In this document: piece after piece, positions 7,786 through 17,461 of the stretch | Position numbering within the stretch: position 1 is the first letter of the stretch | How the letters are laid out: the number at the start of each line of letters is the position of its first letter | Assembly: GCA_025765595.1 (NCBI GenBank) | Contig: JAIVFH010000402.1 | Location: 1-22,074 of the forward strand | Direction of reading: 5' to 3' | DNA length: 22,074 nucleotides | DNA from: Obelidium mucronatum | Lineage: Eukaryota; Chytridiomycota; Chytridiomycetes; Chytridiales; Chytriomycetaceae | Made by a program: the position numbers and the translations under genes | The notes under the pieces: model-generated | Databases searched by the model: none | What the model saw: only the letters and a program-made list of their open reading frames with translations | What the model was told of the DNA's origin: nothing

Positions 7786-10700
7786 ATGCAATCACCACCA
7801 CCACTGCCAGGTACACTGCCATCCCTCAGAGTCAGCAACAACCCGAACAGACTGTCCATCCAGTTCTCTCAAGAATGGCTTGTGGAAACAGGCTCCTTAC
7901 AAGACCTTGGATGACAAGAAGACCATCTTCATCTTGTGGAGTGATCTGCGAGAAGTCACCAAAGAACTCTGTCCTGACCTGCACCAAAGAGTCATGGAAA
8001 CCAAAGGGTCTCCTAAAGAGCTTGTAGAGGAGGCCACTGAGGCATTGGACAAGATGTTGAGGTTTGGGTTTATTTGTTTGTGTTTGACAGGTGATCGCTG
8101 ACACACCACTCCCAACCACAACAGATACATCAACTCCAACAACACATTGAAGCTAGTGTTTTTGGATAAATACAAATTTACAGTCCACATCCCTGGGCTG
8201 AAGAACAAATCAATGGCAGAAGTGTACAAGTGGATCAAAGACACAAACCAGGATTTAACAGCACTGGAGGACCTCTGCTTCAGTGGGATCGTGGATATAG
8301 ATGGAAATCGTTCTGAAAATGATGAGGAACGCATAAAGGCGCTGGCGAGATACATATATGGTGAGTCTGATTCATTTTGCGGTGATGCGCTATTTGTCTC
8401 CGATTCGCGATCCGATTCGCGGTCCGATTCGGTGCGCGATTCGGAGCACGATTCGGAGCACGATTTGGAGAACGATTCGGAGTGCTATTAGGAGTGCTAT
8501 TAGGAGCCGATTCAGAGCGCGATTAGGAGCACAATTACAGCCCTTTAATGTTCTAATATTCTAACCCTTTTTATTATTTTTTTATCTTTTAGCTAGAAAA
8601 GTTTCAAACAACAAGTACCATGTTGTTTTTGCTCCTACTCCTGCTGACACCAATGCCACCAAGATTGCCAAGAAGGCTACTGCTTGTGCCGCAAGACAAC
8701 AGGCTGCTAATGAGGTTAGGTCTGATAGTGAACCTGATATTCCTCCTATCAGCTAGCTTCCAGGCTCTGCTGCAGAAAACAAGCCTGGAAGAGCTATCAA
8801 GTCTAAAATTTCATTTCCACTCTTGGGATCTGATGATCCAATTGGTTTGGGTATTTATAGTCTCATTTTTTTGATTGAATTACAAATATTTTATTTAATT
8901 ATGTGGCAGGAACACCAACCAAGCAAGCTAGTTCTTCTTCTGATTCCACGATTCCTGCTCATACTTCTCCAAGTTCTTCAAAGACTAATCCTTCACCAGC
9001 TCCTCCTGGTTCTGCTAAGACTACTCCTGGTGCTGGCAAGACTGCTTCTGGTCCCCCCTCTGTATCCCCCAAGACTTTGACCAGCTCTGCTTCCAAGGCT
9101 ACTACAGATCCCAAGGCCACTACAGTTCCCAGCACTGCTACAAATACTACTCCTGCTTCTCAATCTGGTTCCCCAAAGAGTACCACTTCTGGTTCCAAGG
9201 CAACTACTGTTCCCATGGCTACTTCAGCTACCAAAGTGTCCAAGGCAATGCCAGCTCCCAAAGTGTCCAAGGCAATGCCAGCTCCAAAGACAGCAGACAA
9301 GACGGCTGATTCCAGTTCCAGACCAGTGCCAAAAACAGCTGTCCTCAAGCCAAGATCTGCTGGTGCCTCCAAGACTGCTTTATCCAAGCCAATGTCTGTT
9401 CTCGAATCTCAGGCTTCTACGGTGGTATCTCCCGCAGTTGCTGAAAGCATTGATAATCTCAAGGCTACCCTAAAGGCTTGGGCAGATGTTGACGATTCAG
9501 AAAGTGAGTTAACACCACTTGGCAATGCACGTAAAGGGTCTGAAGCTGATGAGATTGGGGATGTTGATGGTGGAAAAAATGAGCTTGATGCTGAAGAGGA
9601 AGACGAGGAGGAGGAGGAGGAGGCGGATAGAAAGAAGGTTCAAGCAATTGTGATTGAAGATGATGATGATGAAATTGAGGTGGTGGAGCCAGTTGTACAC
9701 AGAAAGAAGCGTCGTGTGGAGAACATAGATGCGGAGGAAGATGAAGTTGAGGATGATGAGGATGTGGTGGATGAAGAAGAAGAAGTGCAGGCTCATCCCA
9801 AAAAGAAGCGACATGCCATCAACCTTTTGAGAAGAGATGAAGAAGAAGAACCAGAGGTGAAAAAGATTGTGTCTGTTAAATGTATGTTTCAGAATCATGG
9901 AGCAGTGTTTCGTTGTAATGTGGAAGGGACTGTTGCTGAGGGAAACAAGGCAAAAGGTGAGACTAAATTGTTGTTTTTATTGTGTATTTTTAACAATCAA
10001 TCCATTATTAGTTTTGCTTGCAGATGTTTTGGCTGCTGCCAAAGCCCATCCAGCCACAACCCACTTTCGCAGGTCGGTGATCAGTGTTAGTTGGTTCACC
10101 AAGAACGTGTACATCTTTGAGGACTCTGTTTTGGTGGACACTGTTTTTAATCCACAAAGCCCAGAGTACTTTGATGTTGCCTATACTGATTCTGGTAGGT
10201 TACCATTTTGTTTAAACAGCTCTCTAACTATTTTTGGTATTCATTTAGGAACCATCTTTGATCCATTTGCATCTTCTCTGTTGGTTAACTCTCCAGTGAC
10301 ATCTGGGTATGAAAAGCCAGGTTCTATCTCTTCCAAGCAACGCCGCCAAGTCCCCACGTCTGTTGCTGAAGTTGTTGCCAAAGCCAAAGGACGCACCGGC
10401 ACCCAAGACAAGTTCATTAGTCAAGTGAAAGAAGTTGGTATCCGCTTTTCTTACCTGACGCAGGATCGAGAGCCACCAATGACCAAAACTCTTGCTGCTG
10501 CAACCCTGTCAAAGGAATTTCCCAACTTTGGAAATACTGTGGAAATTTTTTGGGCCTATGTTGGAGTCTTCTTTGCTGATTTGGAATTCCAAAGAGTAAG
10601 TTTTTATTTTAGTATCACTTCAAGCAATTTCTTGTAATAATCCTTTATTTAATTATGCTAGCTCTTTCCAAAAACTTACAAGAGCTACTTTGACAAAGAA

Positions 10701-10898
10701 GATTGCATCTTCTCTTACAGCAATGTTGGGAAGCACATGTCAAAGTTCAATGCAAGATTGGTCCCAAAGCATCAAATATACAGTTGGAGTACTACAGGTT
10801 TTCAAGATGTTGAAAAGTACTTTCAAGGGTGCCAGGAGGGAGTGTTGGGAAATTCTTGGATTTTTGGATTTTTCTTTGATTTTTGCATAGTTGTATAA
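7786..10898 (+). pseudogene. Y2: unit 2 copy of gene Y
   Basis: Exons 7786-8061, 8125-8360, 8593-8844, 8910-9956, 10024-10194, 10249-10595 and 10662-10898 have the same splice signals and phases as Y1. I found no base differences in the stretches compared, so it keeps the exon 1 frameshift and the TAG in exon 3 (8754-8756). Exon 4 alone encodes about 350 residues: an A/K/T/S/P-rich segment, then an acidic run with KKRR and PKKKRH clusters, then the start of the core domain. An uninterrupted product might still arise from an internal start or an alternative splice, such as a donor at GTTAGG in exon 3 spliced to the CTAG overlapping the stop, which would stay in frame. It converges on Z2. Confidence 0.72.
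8399..8538. repeat. 12-bp-period array inside Y2 intron 2
   Basis: Unit 2 copy of the intronic 12-base array, with the same monomer order as in Y1. Confidence 0.8.
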
Positions 10899-10968
10899 AA
10901 AAATTGTGTAAAATTTTATTTACCCTTTAAATGCATTTATTTTAGATGTTTTACATTCAATAGTGCTA

Positions 10969-11240
10969 ACAGGGCCCGAATAGGAGTCCTACTAGGAGTT
11001 GTATTAAAGCCATTTGGTTTCCAATTGGCAGAGCAAAATGCTATTAGGAGTCCTACTAGGAGCAGACAAATGCTACTAGGAGCAGTCCTATTTGCTGATT
11101 TGCAATTAGGAGAGCTACTAGGGCCCCTAATTGGCCCTGATTAGGCTCTGAATCAGACTAAATCCTAATCGGATCCGATTAGGAGCCCTATTTGGACCCC
11201 GAATAGGGCCCCGAATTGCACGTGCCGCTTGGACCCCGGG
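10969..11240. repeat. Degenerate 12-bp-type array between Y2 and Z2
   Basis: Unit 2 copy of the intergenic TATTAGGAG-type array, with the same boundaries and the same terminal GCACGTGCC segment. Confidence 0.75.
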
Positions 11241-11726
11241 CTGCTCCCGCCAATACGCCTTCTTGACATGTTGGTTGTTTGCAAAGGCCCGAATCACTGT
11301 GTACGTCTCTGGCTCGCGGCTTTGCCCAGCCTTGTAGAAGTGCAGGTGGTGGAATGCTTGGATGAGGCTGCCGGAATGGTGGTATTTGTCAGGAACACCA
11401 GTATGGAACGACAGCTTTTTGGTCCATTTGGCGAAATGACGTTTTGCTAATTCGAACGTAAAAGTCATTCCGCTGTATGTGTCAAAGAAGCACCTGTAAT
11501 TCAAGAAGATCTAAAGCAAACTCGTAAAAGTGGAGCCCAACATACGCATGTCCAGACTCCTTCTTGTCAGGGAAATTGACCAACCCAGTCTCCTGCTTGA
11601 CCATTGCTGGGATCTTGTCCTAACATATGTTTCCCTTCAGCCAACTGCTTGCAGTAGATGATTGCTTGCATACTTCATCACATCATGGACTTGCTTCTCC
11701 TTCACTCCTCCCAAACGTCCCACTGG
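11241..11726 (-). pseudogene. Decayed 3' half of Z (unit 2)
   Basis: Same broken continuation of Z as in unit 1. It has one extra T in a run near 11631, the only difference I noticed. The fragments keep the order seen at the C-terminus of Y. Confidence 0.5.
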
Positions 11727-12768
11727 TCAAAACACAATTGACAACTGTGTCGAAGTTGATTCCATCAAATCACGGCGGGAGCTGCCAGAGCCAGAGCTTG
11801 GAAGCATTGGAGGTGAATACAATTGCGACAACAGTGGGGTCACAACGGCAGGACGAGCAAACACTGGTTGCAAGACTATCAATAAAAATGCAGTTAGTAC
11901 CCCTTCCCTGCTCAAACAAATCACAACACACTCACTGCTTCTGGCTTTGATGTCAATCTGTCCAAAGACAGCTGTGTATTGAATTACAAATGACGATCGT
12001 CCAAAGCCATCTTCGTCAACAAGCTCCACGTAGTTGCTGTGGATACCCCTTGCCAGGAATGCTGCGTGACCTGAGAGGACCTTGATGATGTCACTTGGAC
12101 CTAAAACAGAGTTAATACTCAGAGGATTTGAGGAAACAACAGCGGAAGAAAGAATCCACTTACCTAAAACATAGCGGTCTTTCCGATCCATCACATACGG
12201 AATTTCAACAAGCAGCTTTGTCGACTTGTCCGCAATAAGAGTGACTCCGATTTTGGCTTTCGGCGGTTCCGGTGCTGGACTTTCGTCGGCTTCATCTGCT
12301 GAATGTCGTTAGCCAAGCAATAAAAACCAATCTCTCACCATCATTGTAATCCAAAGGAAAACGCTGCGTATCACTAATGCAGCTGCGGATAGAGCCAGAC
12401 CACTGCGGCAGGCTTGACACTTGTTCGTCTTTGTTGTCATCTTTGTCTTCATCATCCAAGTCTTCATCATTATTGCGAGCGTCCTGTCTATCAGACTCGC
12501 TTGAGGATGCATGGACATTGTCATTATCAGCGCCATTGTCTGCGTCACTTTCACATTGGATTCCCCGTTTGTCTGGTGAACTTATAGACCCTGTTGTGTG
12601 ATTTAAATAATTAAAATTGAAGAAAACCACATTTTAATGACGCTTACGCCTTCTGCGCCTTTCCATAGCCGTCTCATCGCAATTAGCAGAGCTGGGCGTC
12701 TTGCTGTAGGTTTTGCGCACGGGCTGTTTGGCTGGTGTTGGTGATGCTTGGCGCTTAGTCTTGGACAT
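11727..12768 (-). CDS. Z2: five-exon gene for a basic/acidic protein related to the Y core
   Basis: Exons on the minus strand are 12768-12648, 12590-12339, 12298-12164, 12100-11936 and 11875-11727. All joins are phase 1 and give about 273 residues ending in TGA. Introns are 57, 40, 63 and 60 nt with GTAAGC, GTGAGA, GTAAGT and GTGAGT donors. The last two contain ATTAACTC and TACTAAC branch-like motifs. The N-terminus is basic (SKTKRQASPT, then ERRRRRR), followed by an Asp-rich stretch (DEDLDDEDKDDNKDE), then a core with LGPSDIIKVLSGHAAFLARG and DEDGFGRSSFVIQY. The core and its intron positions match Y exons 4-6. Homology to Y continues beyond the TGA, so the 3' end may be truncated by a premature stop. 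The ATG is 41 bases after the stop of W. Function is unknown. Confidence 0.72.
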
Positions 12769-12808
12769 TAAAAATAAAGAAACATGCCTGCAATAGTTGG
12801 ACCAACAA

Positions 12809-13740
12809 TTACAACATTGTCGCTGCTTTCCTTTTCTTCGTCATCGGAAATGTGGCATCTTTGCGTTGGCGTTGCTCCCTGCAAACTTCATTCCGGATCG
12901 CTTCCTGCAGGTTGATCCGCGACTCCCGCAGTGGGACCCTGTCAAACGCGTTTTTTGATCCATCCACGCTTGTTTTGCTGGGTTCTGGGTACAGCTGTGT
13001 GGTAAAACGCACCTTGAACATGTGGTTAACATTCTTGTAATCTATAACAACAAAAAACAGAGCTTTAGCAATACATATACACTTAAAGTCAAATAAAACA
13101 TTACCGTAGATGAATCGCGGCATTAGTTTTCTTGCTATGTCAAGGTCCAGCTCTTTTTTGTCAGGAAACATGACACCAAACCCCACTTGTCCAGCCAGAG
13201 CTGCAAGGTCATCATGATGGTCTGTAAGAAACTGAAAAGACTCAACAGTTTTTTTCAGTGTTGTTAAGACAATGGGGAAGTCCAGATGTACAACAGTGAT
13301 TAGCTGTTTGTCGTTTTCTTTCAGGTGGTAGTTGTACACCACTGGCGCAAAGTTAGTATTCAACATACTTAAATAAGGCATGTTAGATATAGTGCGTATG
13401 ATAGTGCGGAACAATGAACAAACATTACATGATTATATGTGGCACCAGCTCTCGCATTGCATCTGTGCATGGGTTGGGTGCCAATTTCGAGATGTTTGGG
13501 TAAAACACGTGCCCGTGGATTGTCTTCCAAAGATACTTGAGTGACTTGGGGTTAACGGAGCCATCCGCGCGCGGCTTGGTTATCCATTGGTAGCCGCTAA
13601 TCCACGGTCCCGTCTGCAACTGACGGGAGCGAAAACAAAACTTTGATGAAGTGTCTGCAGTCACGACTGTTGCAGATACGGTCCAGCAGACCTGCAACTG
13701 GGCTGGCGTCTCCCTGGGGCTAATGGATGTTCGGACATTG
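12809..13740 (-). CDS. W: three-exon gene of unknown function directly upstream of Z2
   Basis: Exons on the minus strand run from about 13740 to 13429, then 13367-13105 and 13041-12809, ending in TAA. Introns 13368-13428 and 13042-13104 have GTAATG donors, and the first has a CTAACAT branch-like motif. The frame stays open upstream to about 13740 without a clear ATG, so the 5' end is uncertain and may lie in another exon. The product is soluble-looking, with GPWISGYQWITKP, GVMFPDKKELDLDIARKL and a basic C-terminus (TKKRKAATML) that could be a nuclear signal. The FPDKKE block recurs in the decayed end of Z, which suggests distant relationship. W ends 40 bases before the Z2 start on the same strand. 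I recognise no family. Confidence 0.6.
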
Positions 13741-14011
13741 TAAATCTTCTTTATTTTTTTAAAAATAAACCCAAAGTTTTTTTAAAACACACCCAAAGTT
13801 TCTGTATTCGTGAAAAGACAAACGGAGAGTAGGGAAGGAAGGGAATAAATAACCCACATATACACTTAGAAGTCTGCCCTGTATCGCCCAGGCGTGTACA
13901 ATTCCCCCATCAACAATTGGGAAGCCCTTCCATGAGTTCCCCATCAACCAAAACCATCAATCGGGTCCCCAATCCGATCCCACGTCCGAACTTGAATACG
14001 ACCGTATTTCA
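13741..14011. other. Intergenic or decayed stretch between W and V
   Basis: This AT-rich stretch contains a repeated CCCAAAGTTT motif (13770-13800). On the minus strand are short protein-like pieces (SSSDVGSDWGPD in one frame, LMVLVDGELMEGLPN in another). It may be a broken link between V and W. No intact gene or signal is supported. Confidence 0.4.
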
Positions 14012-14743
14012 TCATTGTTGTCCTCCGCTTTTGGTGTTGGTCTGCCAACAGGTTCCAGCTTTACCTGTTCTTTTGATTCCATCTTCATCTGTTTCGATTC
14101 CATCTTTTGATTCCATCTTCATTCTGTTTTTGATCCGTATCCGCGCTTTTGGCTTAGTGTTGCTTGGTCCAGCATTGATGAACTCCACATCTGTTGATCT
14201 CCTTGACGCTGTCTCTTGATCAAGCCAAATTGTTGCCTTTGGTTTCTTCAAGTTAACTCCATTGGACAGGACCACCTGCGAGGCCTGATTGCCTTGGTTT
14301 GTTCTGTTGCTTTAGTCTGATCCCCTGCTTCGATTTTGGTGCTTGTCGACGCAATCCTGGTTTGGCCCACCGGCTCGGCCAAATTGCCCCGCAAACCGAC
14401 CCAAACCAAACCAGGGAAGCCATCCTTCGTTTTGCGTACAAGCTTCAAATAGTCTGGAATCAATTGATTCATGCAAATAGATAAAGTCCTGTAATTGTCA
14501 GCCGCTGAAGTGTTGAGTTTTTGATTCTTCAGATCCTTAAAGTAGCAGGTGTGTTGAAGTTGGCGTAGGCAGCCTGCATCTGTTTAGACATGCCCCTGTT
14601 GATTGTTTCAACGTCTCTTTGACATTGTCAGCATCCTGCTTTTCACGCTTCTGTTTGATTTGCCAGAGCTTCTCCAATTGCAATATTCTGGTTTTCAGCA
14701 AGCCTGACATGACAGCAGCTAGAAAATAAAATAAGCAAAACAT
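14012..14743 (-). pseudogene. V: decayed coiled-coil gene
   Basis: The minus strand shows three consecutive protein-like segments in different frames. The first is a charged coiled-coil-like start (LQLEKLWQIKQKREKQDADN) from about 14710. The second includes MNQLIPDYLKLVRKTKDGF and ends at 14248. The third includes VNLKKPKATIWLDQE and a Lys/Glu-rich end at 14012. Single-base frame changes near 14620, 14545 and 14270 separate them. The first segment is preceded by an acceptor-like TTTTCTAG, so an upstream exon may be missing. Its first bases lie inside the left arm of the 82-bp inverted repeat. Function is unknown; it could have been the N-terminal region of W. Confidence 0.45.
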
Positions 14744-14765
14744 GATTACTCAGGTCAAAAAACCC
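14684..14765. repeat. 82-bp inverted repeat, left arm
   Basis: The arm (starting TATTCTGGTTTTCAGC, ending CAGGTCAAAAAACCC) is an exact reverse complement of 14992-15073, with a 226-base spacer. It overlaps the 5' end of V and directly precedes the first direct repeat. Confidence 0.9.
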
Positions 14766-14766
14766 C

Positions 14767-15461
14767 TGTCATGTTAAGGGGGAGTTTGAGGGGGTTGAAG
14801 GCCAATTCCTTGTAGTTCTATTTATAGAAAAGATGTTCCTACTTTGTTCAAATGGTTTGAGGGTTAAGAAGGGAGTTTTTAATAGTTCTATTTTTAGAAA
14901 ATGGACTTGTTCAAGCTGTTGCTTCCCTGGCAATTAAAGGAAAATTGACTTGGAAATAAAGTAACTCCAGACAACACAACTGTCTCAAGAAGGGTTTTTT
15001 GACCTGAGTAATCATGTTTTGCTTATTTTATTTTCTAGCTGCTGTCATGTCAGGCTTGCTGAAAACCAGAATAAGCTTTCCTCGAATAGATTTCATCAAC
15101 TAACACAAATAATGGAAGCTCTAAAGAAGGCAAAATAAGAAGTGACTCAAGGCTAGATTAATGCCTAGTAAGCAGCACATATTGCAGGCAGACTCATGAT
15201 GAAAATCTGTCTGCTTTTGGCTTGTTTGACATCTTCTGGTCATCCCCCAAGATTTTAAATTTGGAAACAAAGAAGGGAGCCTCTTTAATTTTCTGGTAAT
15301 CAAAATAGAAATTCTGACTTATCGCACACACCCCTAAAAAGAATTTTTCTCCTTGCAAGTGTTGCCATCCCACTAAGTCCTAATTTCTCTGGAGTTGCAA
15401 CCTGCACTGCGAGGAAGCAAAGCGACTGAGCGTATGTGTCTAGTTGCATAAATTTATGTTC
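14767..15461. repeat. Direct repeat R, copy 1 (noncoding)
   Basis: Homologous to 16108-16950 in the same orientation, with clear but imperfect identity. Shared landmarks in order: TCATGTTA plus a G run, TAGTTCTATTT twice, CAAGCTGTT, CTCCAGACAACAC, AGGGTTTTTT, CAACTAACACA, ATGGAAGCTC, GTAAGCAGCAC, AAGATTTTAAAT, and GCAACCTGCACTGC followed by GAAGCAAAG. No open gene is visible. TTCTATTTATAGAA is a short hairpin. It may be a degenerate non-autonomous element. Confidence 0.78.
14992..15073. repeat. 82-bp inverted repeat, right arm
   Basis: Exact reverse complement of the left arm over all 82 positions. A diverged equivalent of this arm is present in the second direct repeat (about 16350-16530) but the left arm is not, so the left arm is probably the newer inverted duplicate. 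Confidence 0.9.
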
Positions 15462-15509
15462 ACTGGTGTGTTCACTGGTGCATAGGGTCTTAATTGGTTG
15501 AAAACTCAC

Positions 15510-15745
15510 CATTAGGACTCCTAATTAGCCAATTGGTTTGCTATTAGGAGTGAAAAACGCTAGTAGCGCTCCCATTAGGAGCAAAAAATCCGAAAACAAG
15601 GTTTTTTCAATCATATTGGAGCCCTAATTGGGCCCCAATAGGCTCCGAATGGCTCTCTGTCCGATTTGGATCTGATAAGGAGTCCGAATTGGACCCCAAA
15701 TAAGGCCCAAATCGGACCCCAAATTGCGCATGCCAGTTGGACCCT
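15510..15745. repeat. Diverged TATTAGGAG-type array before the transposase fragment
   Basis: The same motif family appears on both strands (ATTAGGACTCCTAATTAGCC, CTATTAGGAGTG, CCCATTAGGAGC), then CCGAATTGGACCCC-like units. The array ends in AAATTGCGCATGCCAGTTGG, which is homologous to the end of the 4.76-5.03 kb array. It directly abuts the DDE transposase fragment. Confidence 0.68.
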
Positions 15746-15752
15746 GTTTTTC

Positions 15753-16116
15753 ATTGGTGGCGGAACTCCCTGTGGCCCCCACAATGATCTGGATCAGGTT
15801 CAAAACAGTGCTTCTGGATCTTGAGGAGGACGAGTGGGTGGCTGCTGACAGGGGTTATGTGGGAGATGTCTGCGTGATTACTAGATTAAAGGGTTCATCA
15901 CCAGCCATTATTAAACATAATAAAAACTGGAATCTGTTGGGGTCTCGCCATGAGACTGTCAATAAAAAAATGAATGACTTTTGTGTGTTGGCTGGCTTAT
16001 TCTGTGGACGCAGAGAAAGGATTAACCTTATTTTCACAGCAGTGGCTCAGATTACTAACAGTAAAATCTGGAGAGAGCCCCTCTTTTGCAGGTTGCTTGT
16101 CAACCGGTCATGTTAG
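15753..16116 (+). pseudogene. DDE transposase fragment (Harbinger/IS5-like superfamily)
   Basis: The main frame reads WVAADRGYVGD (typical second catalytic Asp context), then SRHETVNKKMNDF (typical third catalytic acid in an RHETVN motif), then FTAVAQITNSKIWREPLF, the usual end of eukaryotic DDE_Tnp-type transposases with an A-ITQ-I-GEPLF signature. Just upstream in another frame is GGGTPCGPHNDL, resembling the GG-PCG-xD-L block of the same family, so there is a frameshift near 15795. The N-terminal half with the first Asp is missing. Such an enzyme would cut and join transposon ends; this copy cannot be active. Confidence 0.78.
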
Positions 16117-16364
16117 GGGGGAGTTTTAGGGGGTTGGGGACCAATTCCGTGTAGTTCTATTTACAGAAAAGTTCTCACTGCTTGGTTAAAATGGTTTAAG
16201 GGTTAAAAAGGGGTTTCTAATAGTTCTATTTTTAGAAATGGACATGTTCAAGCTGTTATTTAACTAACAATTTAAGGAAAACTGATGACCAAAGTCACCC
16301 CATGCCCCATTAATCTCTCCAGACAACACATGAGCATTCAACTGTATTAAGTAGGGTTTTTTTA

Positions 16365-16472
16365 GGGCCTGGTCCAAGTGCAAAATTGTCGAGAAAATGT
16401 CATCTTTGGCACTACTCAAAAAACATTTTTTGTGACGACTTTCATCAATGATTTTGCACTTGGACTGGCCCC
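16365..16472. mobile_element. 108-bp MITE-like element with TTA flanks
   Basis: It starts GGGCCTGGTCCAAGTGCAAA and ends with an almost exact reverse complement (TTTTGCACTTGGACTGGCCC plus C), about 22 bases of terminal inverted repeat. TTA flanks it at 16362-16364 and 16473-16475. The related repeat copy at 14.99 kb has an uninterrupted junction here, which shows the insertion directly. A TWA target duplication is characteristic of PIF/Harbinger elements, matching the type of transposase remnant found 250 bases away. Confidence 0.8.
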
Positions 16473-16644
16473 TTACCTGAGTGATAATGTTAAACATATT
16501 CAATTTTCCAGCTGTCCTGTCGCTCCAAGTGATTTTCACCAATGTAACACCAACTAACACACAAATTATGGAAGCTCCAAACAAACGAGGACAAAACAAG
16601 AAGCAGCTCCAGGCCAGACAATAAGACAAGTAAGCAGCACCAAT

Positions 16645-16767
16645 TGTTTGGTTTGTTTGACAATCTTCTGTTCACTGTTCATCAAGATTTTACAGCAGAT
16701 TGCAAAAAAATCATTGCTGTTTGGTTTGTTTGACATCTTTTGTTCACTGTTCATCAAGATTTTAAAT
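16645..16767. repeat. 73-bp tandem duplication inside repeat R copy 2
   Basis: TGTTTGGTTTGTTTGACA and TTCACTGTTCATCAAGATTT occur twice, 73 bases apart. The second unit is partial. Copy 1 of repeat R has this segment once, so the duplication is local and later. Confidence 0.75.
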
Positions 16768-16950
16768 AGCTCACCAGAGTTTCTTCAGAAAGCAAGAGGC
16801 AGAATTTTCTGGCAATCAAAATTAAATACCCCCTAGAAAGAAATGTTTGCCCCCAGGTATTGAAATCCTATAAAGACAAAAAGGATTTGCAACCTGCACT
16901 GCAAAGAAGCAAAGTGACTGAGCATATGTCTGTAGTGTCATTACCTCCAG

Positions 16951-17246
16951 ACTTATCTTTTATTTGTACTTCTGGTGAAATTTATAAATTTAGCTTACTA
17001 TTCACTTCTATTAACATTGTTTTATTTCACTTTGAACATCAGGAACTCTTCTATTAGTGTGCATTCACAGGATTTGATAAGTTTGAAATCAAATTCAATT
17101 TTTATGGGTTATTCTTGAATATTTTATTTGACAGTGCATCTTCCTGACACTTGCTTGCGCCTTTCCTCCTTACTTGTCTGCAACTTTCTCACTTGTTGTT
17201 TGTTAGGTCTGAGAAGAAAGTAAAATAGTCTGTTGTAAATGACACT
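16951..17246. other. AT-rich stretch without a visible gene
   Basis: Between repeat R copy 2 and the array before Y3. Only short frames exist, and I see no splice-linked exons, repeats or transposon ends. Confidence 0.5.
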
Positions 17247-17395
17247 GCTAATAGTGCTGCTCATAACGCTCCTAATAGCATCCTAATAGCATCATAGTGG
17301 GGCTCCTAATGGCGCTCAATCGAGATCCTGATTTGGACTCCTAGTTGGAAAACAATTTGAAGTCTGACTAGGGTCTGAATTGGGGTCTTGGACCC
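17247..17395. repeat. Diverged CTCCTAATAGC array upstream of Y3
   Basis: Here the motif is mostly in reverse orientation (CTCCTAATAGCATCCTAATA and related), ending with GGGTCTTGGACCC. It ends about 65 bases before the Y3 start codon, in the position the GC-rich 11-bp array holds upstream of Y1. Between array and ATG both genes share GCTCCCATC, TGACATGTGAG and a T-rich stretch, a possible core promoter. Confidence 0.65.
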
Positions 17396-17461
17396 ATTCT
17401 GACAGCTCCCATCCTGACATGTGAGCCTAGATTTTCATTGATTTTTTTGATTTTTTTTCCA

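Larger units (their letters stand above)
6069..12276. repeat. Tandem unit 2 (complete, about 6,208 bp)
   Basis: This complete unit starts at a TTATTTATTTATTTATC tract just before gene X and ends inside exon 3 of Z, where unit 1 is interrupted. Past 12276 the sequence continues into the 5' exons of Z and into W, so unit 2 joins the apparently native right flank while unit 1 is the truncated duplicate. The unit carries X (+), the X-tail duplicate, the 11-bp array, Y (+), the 12-bp array and Z (-). Confidence 0.93.
16108..16950. repeat. Direct repeat R, copy 2, with two later insertions
   Basis: Second copy of repeat R. It is longer than copy 1 because it holds a 108-bp MITE-like insertion (16365-16472) and an internal 73-base tandem duplication (from 16645). 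It starts immediately after the transposase frame ends. Confidence 0.78.

Noticed and set aside
7735..8101. Plus-strand frame of 121 codons taken as an independent gene
   Set aside because: It lacks an in-frame ATG. Its later part is Y exon 1 after the 11-base deletion and its end lies in intron 1.
14767..16950. The two R repeats as LTRs of a retroelement
   Set aside because: They differ strongly, lack a primer-binding site or polypurine tract, and enclose only a DDE transposase fragment with no reverse transcriptase or gag.
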